A stretch of DNA of 49,449 nucleotides from positions 1 to 49,449 of the IMG/VR virus record IMGVR_UViG_3300021961_000145, one strand, 5' to 3'. The stretch is from a virus. The notes beneath the pieces were generated by a model that made no database searches, was not told the origin of the DNA, and was given only the letters and a program-made list of their open reading frames with translations. Positions 26,181 through 32,541 of the stretch are shown piece by piece. Both the position numbers and the translations under genes were made by a program. Every line of letters starts with the position of its first letter. Position 1 is the stretch's first letter.

Positions 26181-26579
26181 TTAAGTATTAATTGTTTGTT
26201 TTTCATATGTTATTACCATATCTTTTTCATATAGTTTATCTTCTACCGAAGAAATATCTTCCCCAAATGAAAAATATAATCTTTTTTCAGGATATTCATC
26301 ATATCCTTCCATATTCTCCCAAGCCATTGCAACGATTCCGTCAACTGCGTCCCACATTGCAAATGAATCAGACTCTTGTACTAAATCTAATTTCATATCA
26401 GTATTTAATACGCCCGACTTCTTTATAAATTTTCCTTCTGGTGGTTCTGGATTTCCAGACGATGGGTACGAATCCCACCCTTCACCATCAATATCTTCTA
26501 ATATATCTGAAAAGAGGAATTCATAAATATAATTCCCCTTCCAGTTTTGTCCTATTTTATTTATATAAACTAAGTTCAT
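26181..26579 (-). CDS. conserved-looking hypothetical protein, 132 aa
   Basis: The product opens MNLVYINKIGQNWKGNYIYE, then FLFSDILEDIDGEGWDSYPS and PPEGKFIKKSGVL, an alpha/beta pattern I associate with a small conserved protein of T4-like phages; its role is unknown. It lacks the (I/L)xE leader of its neighbours. Its ATG overlaps the stop of the 646-aa gene (TAATG), indicating coupled translation. It is probably not packaged by the route proposed for its neighbours. Confidence 0.75.
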   Translation of the reverse strand: MNLVYINKIGQNWKGNYIYEFLFSDILEDIDGEGWDSYPSSGNPEPPEGKFIKKSGVLNTDMKLDLVQESDSFAMWDAVDGIVAMAWENMEGYDEYPEKRLYFSFGEDISSVEDKLYEKDMVITYEKQTINT

Positions 26580-28519
26580 TATCTAAACATACCTCTTCTT
26601 CTATAAGATGGTTTTGGTTTGTCCATATCCGCCTTAGGTCTAGGATCTACTTTAGGTCTTTTAATAGTTCTCCACTTATCACCTTCACCTGGTCTAGTTG
26701 TAGGTGTAGTAGTAGTTCTTTCTTTTTCTTTAGTACCTGGACCACTATTTCTTAAGAAATCAATATCTAATTCGATGAAGTCATCACCTCTATTATTCAT
26801 CGCAAAATCTAATTCTCCATCACTATCGTTGTCTAAGTCTAATCTGTTAGGAATACCATCGAAATCTCTGTCTAAATCACCAGTTGCAGATAAATATCCT
26901 TGTCCAGTTGAGATAGCGTCCATAACCCCCATTTCTTCTTCATCTATATTACGTCTTCTATCTTTTCTACCTTTACGTAACATTCTAAAATCCTCAGCGT
27001 CAATTTTACCATTTCTATTACGATCTATCCTATCTTGATTACCAACAAGTTTTTCGTACATCATTTCCTCATCCATAATGTACGCTTCTTTATCGTAATG
27101 TGGATATCTATCATAAGTTGCTTTAGAACCCATATGGTGTTCATTCATACCACATTCCATACACATTCCTTCATTCATTCTACCACCACATTCTTCACAA
27201 AGTTCTCTTCTTTCTTTTAATACTCTCTTTAAAGATTTTTTAGTTTCTCTTCTTAAGAAAGACTCCATTAATTGTTTTTTGGAAAATACTCTACCTTCGT
27301 TAGTTTCCTTTTTCCCTTCTTTGTATTTTAGTGTTACATCACCACAATCACATTTACCTTTTTCATGTAACATATTCATTTGTTTTTTAGAAATGAATAC
27401 ACATTCTTTTTTAGTTTCGGCAATTTTATCTAATAAAACTGAATCTTTAACATCTGATTCTCTATATACCAAACATTTATTACCACATTCACAAATACCT
27501 TTCTCATGTAACATGCCCATTTGTTTTTCTGTGATGTTAACAACTTCTTTTTTAGACATTCTATCATCATCTTCAGATAATTCTTCCGTATCTTCTTCTG
27601 TACCTTCTTCTGGCGTTTCTTCTTCTGAGTCTAAATCTACATCCACTTCTTCTTCTCCACCCTCAGTATCGAATTCATCACCTTCTTCCTCTTCACCTTC
27701 TAATTTTGCTATAATATCTTCTTTATCACCTTCATCCATTTCGTCTAAATGCATTGCCGATATAATTGAGTTGATTACATACTTTTCTAAGTCAGAATCT
27801 ACTTCATCCATATCTCTTAACATCTGCCCGATTTTACCTGTATACTTTTGTATTTTTTTAGTATTATCATCTCCTTCTTCATCACCCATATCTTCTTCAT
27901 CACCCATATCTTCTTCATCACCAAAATCAACATCTGCGGCATCACCACTATCATCAATCTCTACCTCATCTTCTACTTCATCTTCTACTGGGGCTTCAGG
28001 TGTTTCCGCTTTAGGAGCATCAACTTTAAGAACTTTCTTTTGTTCTTCTAAGTCATCATCAGAATCAGAAATAATTTGTTCTTTACCTTCTTCATCTTCA
28101 TCTTCCTCCATAACAAACCCAAATCCAACACCACCACCAAAGGCAACACCGTCAGATTCAAAAAGATTAGTATATTCTTCAATACCATAAGATTCATTTA
28201 ACATATCAAATTTCATGTTCAGATGTTTCAACGCTTCTGCATAAGATCGATATCTCTCATCGTATTTATTTTTTAAGCCACCTACATATTCAAAATCTTC
28301 CGCCAAAAATCTACCTGAAGATTTTCTAGATGTTTTAATGAAGTAATCGTGATTTTCTCTTACGATACCATACACAACTCCGTTTGGTCCTTTTTTAATA
28401 AATTCTAATTCTGAAAATGATTTACTTTCATTTAATGTATTCATTTTACCCATAAGGTCTAGCATCCTATTTAGTTTATCTTGACCTTTTAGTGTTTTTG
28501 GATTAATATTTTTTCTCAT
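26579..28519 (-). CDS. multi-domain tagged protein with EF-hand-like Ca sites and Cys clusters, 646 aa
   Basis: The leader (MRKNINPKTLKGQDKLNRML, then LNE at about 29-31) precedes an acidic linker (140-320). Two similar modules follow: NITEKQMGMLHEKGICECG (about 326-344) and FISKKQMNMLHEKGKCDCG (about 376-394). Their 'ITEKQM..LHE' resembles the N-terminal tag of other proteins. FSKKQLMESFLRRE is a third, weaker copy. CEECGGRMNEGMCMECG (about 440-456) looks like a zinc ribbon. DRNRNGKIDAEDF (about 497) and DLDRDFDGIPNRLDLDND (about 545) are EF-hand or thrombospondin-type Ca loops. Function unknown; packaging is inferred. Confidence 0.75.
   Translation of the reverse strand: MRKNINPKTLKGQDKLNRMLDLMGKMNTLNESKSFSELEFIKKGPNGVVYGIVRENHDYFIKTSRKSSGRFLAEDFEYVGGLKNKYDERYRSYAEALKHLNMKFDMLNESYGIEEYTNLFESDGVAFGGGVGFGFVMEEDEDEEGKEQIISDSDDDLEEQKKVLKVDAPKAETPEAPVEDEVEDEVEIDDSGDAADVDFGDEEDMGDEEDMGDEEGDDNTKKIQKYTGKIGQMLRDMDEVDSDLEKYVINSIISAMHLDEMDEGDKEDIIAKLEGEEEEGDEFDTEGGEEEVDVDLDSEEETPEEGTEEDTEELSEDDDRMSKKEVVNITEKQMGMLHEKGICECGNKCLVYRESDVKDSVLLDKIAETKKECVFISKKQMNMLHEKGKCDCGDVTLKYKEGKKETNEGRVFSKKQLMESFLRRETKKSLKRVLKERRELCEECGGRMNEGMCMECGMNEHHMGSKATYDRYPHYDKEAYIMDEEMMYEKLVGNQDRIDRNRNGKIDAEDFRMLRKGRKDRRRNIDEEEMGVMDAISTGQGYLSATGDLDRDFDGIPNRLDLDNDSDGELDFAMNNRGDDFIELDIDFLRNSGPGTKEKERTTTTPTTRPGEGDKWRTIKRPKVDPRPKADMDKPKPSYRRRGMFR
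27874..27922 (-). repeat. 18-bp tandem repeats in the acidic linker
   Basis: Two exact 18-bp units (27874-27891, 27892-27909) and a partial third encode the hexapeptide EEDMGD in tandem. Confidence 0.8.
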
Positions 28520-28539
28520 TTTTTTATATTTATTTCGTT

Positions 28540-28857
28540 TTATCCGTTAGTTGGTAAACCTGTTTTTATGTTTACAAATTGATATTGTTCAGTACCACCA
28601 GTTGCGGTAATTAAACCTGTTTTAAATAGTCCTGCAGGCTTTGGGTTTCCTAATAGTAGATATCCAGTACTTAAAGTAGTGTTTGTCTCCTGTACAATAA
28701 TATCTAGTGTTTCACCTGCGACTCCTGTTACACTAGCACCATTAATTGTGTATGTTGCACCAGAATTAAAGTATACTGCACTATAAACAAAATTGTCAAA
28801 GTCCGCGGTGCCTAATGTATGTAATACTGAGTATGTCCCCGTTAAATATGTTCCCAT
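28540..28857 (-). CDS. small beta-rich protein, 105 aa
   Basis: The product is Gly/Thr/Ser-rich with alternating hydrophobic residues (YLTGTYSVLHTLGTADFDNF, then AVYFNSGATYTINGA), typical of small virion decoration or fibre proteins. It has no signal peptide, no charged clusters and no (I/L)xE leader. An ATATTTAT box lies upstream. A head- or tail-decoration role is inferred from composition only. Confidence 0.7.
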   Translation of the reverse strand: MGTYLTGTYSVLHTLGTADFDNFVYSAVYFNSGATYTINGASVTGVAGETLDIIVQETNTTLSTGYLLLGNPKPAGLFKTGLITATGGTEQYQFVNIKTGLPTNG

Positions 28858-28873
28858 AATTATGTTTTATTAA

Positions 28874-28881
28874 ATAAATAT
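28874..28881 (-). promoter_or_regulatory. ATATTTAT box (putative phage late promoter)
   Basis: CAATATTTATTTAATAAAAC lies 16 bases upstream of the ATG at 28857. Confidence 0.5.
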
Positions 28882-28905
28882 TGCATTTTTTATAAAAAAA
28901 CGCAA
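28881..28905 (-). terminator. possible hairpin after the nucleotidyltransferase gene
   Basis: In the - strand RNA, TTGCGTTTTTT can pair with AAAAAATGCAA (one G.U pair) around a 3-nt loop, just after the stop at 28912. There is no clean T tract after it, so it may only stabilise the 3' end. Confidence 0.35.
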
Positions 28906-28911
28906 ATTAAA

Positions 28912-29709
28912 TTATAATATATTTTTAAGTCTTATTTTGGATTCATCTAAAGTAAGTGATTTGTCATATGCTTTGGTTTCGATATCACTTAATTTATCTA
29001 AATACATAGTTCTTCTCAATACTTTAAACGCAATATTTTCGAATGAATATTCCCCTTCACGATCCAAACCTGTTTGTCTCATCTTCTTAATTTTTTCTTT
29101 TAGATTTTTAATCATCCTTATTGTTTTATCGTATTCTTCATGTTTATACATATAATAAATGTCATATACACCATCTATTATATTATTAACTTTTTGTTCT
29201 ACCTTTTTAGAATCTATTTCTTTTTTAGTTGAGTCTGGTTGAACAACCCACCCATCCCATAATATAGAATATACACCACTAGAAACGTGTGGTTCTTCAG
29301 TATCTTGCATATATAATTCCACGTCATAACCTTTGATTGTTATATCGTGTTTATCATTCCATAAATTCTTTTTGGAGTTGAAGTATTCTTTTACTAATTC
29401 TTCGTTTTCGTCTACTTCTCCGAAATCGACTAATATGTGTAAGTCCACATCAGAAAATTTTGACCAATTAAAGTTCGCTAAACTACCTGTTAATATGATA
29501 TCATCTATATCTACCCACCCTACATTTAACGTTTCAAAGAAATCATCTGCAATCATAAGAAGTCTTCTTCTTACATCGTCATGCATATGTTGTTCTTTAT
29601 CGAATATTTTTGGATTTAATGTTGACTGAACTTCAAAAGAAGACAAATCAATATCTTCTTTTTGTATAATATCATTTACTTCTTGTTCTGAGATTCTTTT
29701 TATATCCAT
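28912..29709 (-). CDS. tagged nucleotidyltransferase (DNA polymerase beta superfamily)
   Basis: The Pol-beta-type signature is complete: LTGSLANFNWSKFSDVDLHI has the G-S pair (75-76) and the two metal-binding Asp (D87, D89). The third acid is probably E131 in YDVELYM. Such enzymes add nucleotides to RNA, proteins or small molecules. The N-terminus MDIKRISEQEVNDIIQKED matches the shared leader, with ISE at 6-8. If packaged and processed, it would be an ejected enzyme acting on a host target early in infection, as T4 Alt does by ADP-ribosylation. The substrate is unknown. Confidence 0.8.
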   Translation of the reverse strand: MDIKRISEQEVNDIIQKEDIDLSSFEVQSTLNPKIFDKEQHMHDDVRRRLLMIADDFFETLNVGWVDIDDIILTGSLANFNWSKFSDVDLHILVDFGEVDENEELVKEYFNSKKNLWNDKHDITIKGYDVELYMQDTEEPHVSSGVYSILWDGWVVQPDSTKKEIDSKKVEQKVNNIIDGVYDIYYMYKHEEYDKTIRMIKNLKEKIKKMRQTGLDREGEYSFENIAFKVLRRTMYLDKLSDIETKAYDKSLTLDESKIRLKNIL

Positions 29710-29713
29710 AATA

Positions 29714-29741
29714 ATAAATATCTTTCTTTATGGATAAATAT
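29714..29741 (-). promoter_or_regulatory. two ATATTTAT boxes upstream of the nucleotidyltransferase
   Basis: Copies lie at 29714-29721 (4 bases from the ATG) and 29734-29741 (24 bases from the ATG). The distal copy has the more usual spacing. Confidence 0.45.
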
Positions 29742-29773
29742 ATTAAAAAATAAAAAACGGGCGTAATCTTATT

Positions 29774-30163
29774 TTAATCAGTTAATAATTCCTTATCTTT
29801 GTTTAAACAAAATTTAGGATTATTAATTAGTTTATCTATTCTTGAATCGGTATAACTTATAGACTCTCTGTGTAAGTCATCTAAAACTCTTCTTTGATTC
29901 CCCATATTATTATCAACGACTCTATAAACTTCATCAAGTCTATGATGTATGGTATCGTGTACTTTATTTATTTCATCCGAATAATGATGTTCGGAATTGT
30001 CCATTCTTTGTGATAGAGATCTTTCTATATTTAAAAGACTTTCTATCATATTATTTTGTTCTTTAATTATTTCTTTTACTCTAAGCAAAACCCATATCAG
30101 AGCAACTACAATTAATAGTACCCCAACAGAAGCCGCACCCAAAGCGAATGATAATGTTTCCAT
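29774..30163 (-). CDS. single-pass membrane protein with coiled coil, 129 aa
   Basis: Residues 6-27 (FALGAASVGVLLIVVALIWV) form one transmembrane helix directly after a very short N-terminus. A long charged helical region follows (about 30-110) with heptad-like spacing. No signal cleavage site is apparent, so it is probably anchored with the coiled coil on one side of the inner membrane. A role in lysis control, superinfection exclusion or host-membrane remodelling is possible; nothing in the sequence chooses among them. Confidence 0.75.
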   Translation of the reverse strand: METLSFALGAASVGVLLIVVALIWVLLRVKEIIKEQNNMIESLLNIERSLSQRMDNSEHHYSDEINKVHDTIHHRLDEVYRVVDNNMGNQRRVLDDLHRESISYTDSRIDKLINNPKFCLNKDKELLTD

Positions 30164-30209
30164 AACTTTGTGTTTTTATTTTAAATTGTTATTATTGAAA
30201 CGCCCGTTT

Positions 30210-30401
30210 CTATTTATTTATTAATGTAATGATTTCGTATCTCCACCCACTATCTGAATTAGTATTTAATAATTCACACATTTTAGTAACCTCACCTATG
30301 CATGGACTTTCATATACCTCACCTTGTGAGTTTAACAAAATAACGTGTTGAGGTTTTCCTCCTTTAATCATAATTTTTTTAATCTGATATGTCTTTGTCA
30401 T
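30210..30401 (-). CDS. small hypothetical protein, 63 aa
   Basis: The product begins MTKTYQIKKIMIKGGKPQHV, then ILLNSQGEVYES, a beta-hairpin-rich pattern. Its ATG overlaps the stop of the KTSC gene by four bases. Third and last gene of a short operon under a host-type promoter. No family is recognised. Confidence 0.7.
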   Translation of the reverse strand: MTKTYQIKKIMIKGGKPQHVILLNSQGEVYESPCIGEVTKMCELLNTNSDSGWRYEIITLINK

Positions 30402-30694
30402 AATGTACTTTTTATTTCTTCTATTTGTTCTACTAAAGGAGTTACATCCACAAGTTCTTTTGATTGTGAATAAGAATATTTTTTAATTACTGAGTGTAAT
30501 AATTTACCTTGACTTTCACCACCCTCAAACTTACTATAATCTGTAAGTGTTACTCCTTCATAAATATATTGTCTACCAGAGTTAAAAATAATTGCCAATT
30601 TTTTTTCATTAACAATGTACTTAGATCCTAAGATGTTTGTTGAGTCATATAGACACTCTATCGACCCATTCTCTTCATGTTTAATTAAAACCAT
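30398..30694 (-). CDS. KTSC-domain protein, 98 aa
   Basis: The segment STNILGSKYIVNEKKLAIIF, then NSGRQYIYEGVTLTDYSKFE and SQGKLLHSVIKKYSY, fits the KTSC domain (short alpha/beta domain named for a Lys-Thr-Ser-Cys-like motif), whose usual form is 'S.nI..v.Yd...L.V.F..G..Y.Y..V....' followed by 'S.G.y.n..I...Y'. The exact KTSC tetrapeptide is not kept. The molecular role of the domain is unknown. It is the middle gene of the operon starting at 30921. Confidence 0.8.
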   Translation of the reverse strand: MVLIKHEENGSIECLYDSTNILGSKYIVNEKKLAIIFNSGRQYIYEGVTLTDYSKFEGGESQGKLLHSVIKKYSYSQSKELVDVTPLVEQIEEIKSTL

Positions 30695-30696
30695 AA

Positions 30697-30921
30697 TTAA
30701 TCTTTTAAAAGTTTATATGAATGTATATTTTTTAGTTCGTAAACTTCACCCTTTATTTCAGATGGTTCACTTATCGAAACTCTTTTTTCTTCAGTTATTA
30801 AAACATAATTACCTGTTATAATCATCGCAGAATCTTCATATTCCATTTTAGTTACAGGTTTACCTTCTTCATCTTTAATGAGTAAAACTATTTTTCTAAA
30901 TGTCGGTGCACTTGGTATCAT
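30697..30921 (-). CDS. small hypothetical protein, 74 aa
   Basis: The product is beta-rich (FRKIVLLIKDEEGKPVTKME, then YVLITEEKRVSISE). It is the first gene of a three-gene operon and its ATG lies four bases after a TATATTTG element, so translation is probably from a leaderless or near-leaderless transcript. No family is recognised. Confidence 0.7.
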   Translation of the reverse strand: MIPSAPTFRKIVLLIKDEEGKPVTKMEYEDSAMIITGNYVLITEEKRVSISEPSEIKGEVYELKNIHSYKLLKD

Positions 30922-30925
30922 ATTA

Positions 30926-30957
30926 CAAATATAAATATATTTTTTTATTTAATCAAA
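30926..30957 (-). promoter_or_regulatory. Bacteroidota-type promoter for the KTSC operon
   Basis: TTTG (30954-30957) and TATATTTG (30926-30933) on the - strand are separated by 20 bp. Confidence 0.75.
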
Positions 30958-30965
30958 TTAAATAT

Positions 30966-31003
30966 AAAAAAAATCCACAACTTGTAAAGTTATGGATCTT
31001 TTT
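30966..31003. terminator. bidirectional terminator after the Hsp20 gene
   Basis: ATCCACAACTT (30973-30983) pairs with AAGTTATGGAT (30987-30997) with one mismatch and a 3-nt loop. An A run on the left and a T run on the right allow termination on both strands. It follows the Hsp20 stop at 31022. Confidence 0.8.
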
Positions 31004-31021
31004 TGTTGGTAGTAGTTAATA

Positions 31022-31480
31022 CTAATCTATATTTACCTTTCTTTTATAGGACTTTGTTTTTGTTGGTTTTTCTTTTGGTAAGTAAATAGTTGTAATCCCA
31101 TTCTCTGTTTTAGCGTAAATATCTTCACTAACTACATTAGATGGAATATCAAACGATCGCTCAAATTTGTTATAACGGTATTCTTTAGTGATGTAATCAC
31201 CCTTCTCTACCTTTTCTTCTTTTTTCTCACCTTTAAAAACCAATGTATCACCATTAATGTCGATAGATAAATCATCTTTTGTTAAACCAGGTGTTACAAT
31301 CTCAAACTTATACACCCACTCATCCTCAAAAACATTAGTGGAAGGTAAATTACTATTTAAATCAGTTTTTAATGTAGATAAAGGTTTATACCTAACCCTT
31401 AAATTATTGTACGTTGGGAAAGACTCCTCACCAAACATACTCTCAAAATCTCTAATTAAATTTAAAAAATTTTTACTCAT
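31022..31480 (-). CDS. small heat-shock protein, Hsp20/alpha-crystallin family
   Basis: The start is taken as the ATG at 31480 (MSKNFLNLIRDFESMF). The alpha-crystallin domain covers about residues 42-140: YKFEIVTPGLTKDDLSIDIN, LVFKGEKKEE, YNKFERSFDIPSNV, and TENGITTIYLPK, the last equivalent to the 'ENGVL.I.hPK' strand. An I-x-I-type C-terminal anchor is not obvious. At 152 residues it is typical. It would hold unfolding proteins, possibly virion proteins during assembly. Phage Hsp20 genes are known in T4-like cyanophages. It sits near a ClpC-like unfoldase. Confidence 0.9.
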   Translation of the reverse strand: MSKNFLNLIRDFESMFGEESFPTYNNLRVRYKPLSTLKTDLNSNLPSTNVFEDEWVYKFEIVTPGLTKDDLSIDINGDTLVFKGEKKEEKVEKGDYITKEYRYNKFERSFDIPSNVVSEDIYAKTENGITTIYLPKEKPTKTKSYKRKVNID

Positions 31481-31557
31481 TTTAATTTTTTTTACGATGT
31501 TATTATTTAACCACAATTAGTCAAACAATGTACCATTAGATAAATTATGACAAAATG

Positions 31558-32481
31558 TCAGGGGTTGTTAATATGTTTACCTTTAATTTTGTAATAATTG
31601 ACATCTATACCTTTTTCGTCTAATATATTTTTAGGAATATATGTCTCACCAGTCTCTAAATAGTGATTCATTCTTTTTCTACCAAAATTAATATTAAACT
31701 CAACTAGGTCCATACCAACAAAACGTCTATTGTTTTTAAGTGCGGCGACACCTGTAGTGGATGATCCAGCAAATGGGTCCATAACTAAATCACCCTCATC
31801 ACTACCTATCTTAACAAACCATTCCGCCAATTCAACAGTAAATGGTGCAGGATGTAGGATGCTAGGATTAGATTCTGCCGCAGCAATAACTACATTATGA
31901 GGTAAAGAACCTTTTTCATTTAACTCTCTCATTTGCGAATCATATACACCATCTCTAGAATTAATTGTAGTCACAGGTTTTTCAAATCTCTTCTTAGTTA
32001 CCTCAGAGTGTTCTGTCCTACAATTATCTGCCCTAAATTTAGGTTTGTTAGAGTTAGAAAAATGGAACACATATTCATACCTATCTATTGCTCTATATTT
32101 ACAATTAGTAGGTACCGCATTTTTCTTAAACCATATATAAGGTTTTGCAACCATATACCACCCTTGCTTTCTCATCTTATATCTAAGTTCATCTAATACT
32201 GGGTGAACAACTCCATTATCTATCTTGTCGTTGATGTTAAGAAAAAAACTACCGTTGGGTTTTAATACTTTAAGAAACAACTCTGTAAATTCTAAAAACC
32301 AATCAGCGTAATCGTCTACATGTATAGAACCAATTTCACCATCATCATTTCCACTGTAGTTTTTTCTCATAGAGAAATAAGGTGGGGAAGTAAATATCAT
32401 ATCAACCCTCTCCCCTTTTTTGATCATCTCATTTAGTATGATTTTTGTATCACCTAAATGTAATTTGTATTGACTTTCCAT
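31558..32481 (-). CDS. site-specific DNA methyltransferase (N4/N6 amino type, beta class)
   Basis: Catalytic motif IV is TSPPYF (31-36); SPPY is more typical of N4-cytosine enzymes, though N6-adenine is possible. The AdoMet-binding motif I is DPFAGSSTTG (235-244), followed by FVGMDL. Motif IV before motif I makes it a beta-class enzyme of the DNA_methylase N4/N6 family. At 307 residues it is a complete stand-alone enzyme with no endonuclease beside it, so it probably protects phage DNA from host restriction. It is driven by a host-type promoter divergent from clp. Confidence 0.9.
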   Translation of the reverse strand: MESQYKLHLGDTKIILNEMIKKGERVDMIFTSPPYFSMRKNYSGNDDGEIGSIHVDDYADWFLEFTELFLKVLKPNGSFFLNINDKIDNGVVHPVLDELRYKMRKQGWYMVAKPYIWFKKNAVPTNCKYRAIDRYEYVFHFSNSNKPKFRADNCRTEHSEVTKKRFEKPVTTINSRDGVYDSQMRELNEKGSLPHNVVIAAAESNPSILHPAPFTVELAEWFVKIGSDEGDLVMDPFAGSSTTGVAALKNNRRFVGMDLVEFNINFGRKRMNHYLETGETYIPKNILDEKGIDVNYYKIKGKHINNP

Positions 32482-32500
32482 AATATTATAATTAACTTTG
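32470..32500 (+). promoter_or_regulatory. Bacteroidota-type promoter for clp
   Basis: TTG (32470-32472) and TAACTTTG (32493-32500) are separated by 20 bp. The -7 element abuts the -7 element of the opposing promoter. Confidence 0.65.
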
Positions 32501-32503
32501 AAA

Positions 32504-32535
32504 CAAAGATAATGATATTTATATAAAAAAACAAA
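32504..32535 (-). promoter_or_regulatory. Bacteroidota-type promoter for the methyltransferase
   Basis: On the - strand TTTG (32532-32535) and TATCTTTG (32504-32511) are separated by 20 bp. CTTTGAAACAAAG at the junction is a dyad joining the two divergent -7 elements. Confidence 0.7.
32515..32522 (+). promoter_or_regulatory. ATATTTAT box (putative phage late promoter) for clp
   Basis: GATATTTATATAAAAAAAC lies 19 bases upstream of the clp ATG, in addition to the host-type promoter. Confidence 0.45.
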
Positions 32536-32541
32536 TTTATT

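Noticed and set aside
27279-28190. 303-codon Ser/Pro-rich + strand frame opposite the EF-hand protein
   Set aside because: Same antisense effect of acidic codons; no start context and it overlaps a clear gene completely.
30197-30210. GAAACGCCCGTTTC as an intrinsic terminator
   Set aside because: The palindrome has only two central bases, so the loop would consume the stem, and no T tract follows on either strand.
31558-32481. Part of a restriction-modification system
   Set aside because: No endonuclease gene is adjacent; neighbours are Hsp20 and Clp. It is treated as a stand-alone protective methyltransferase.
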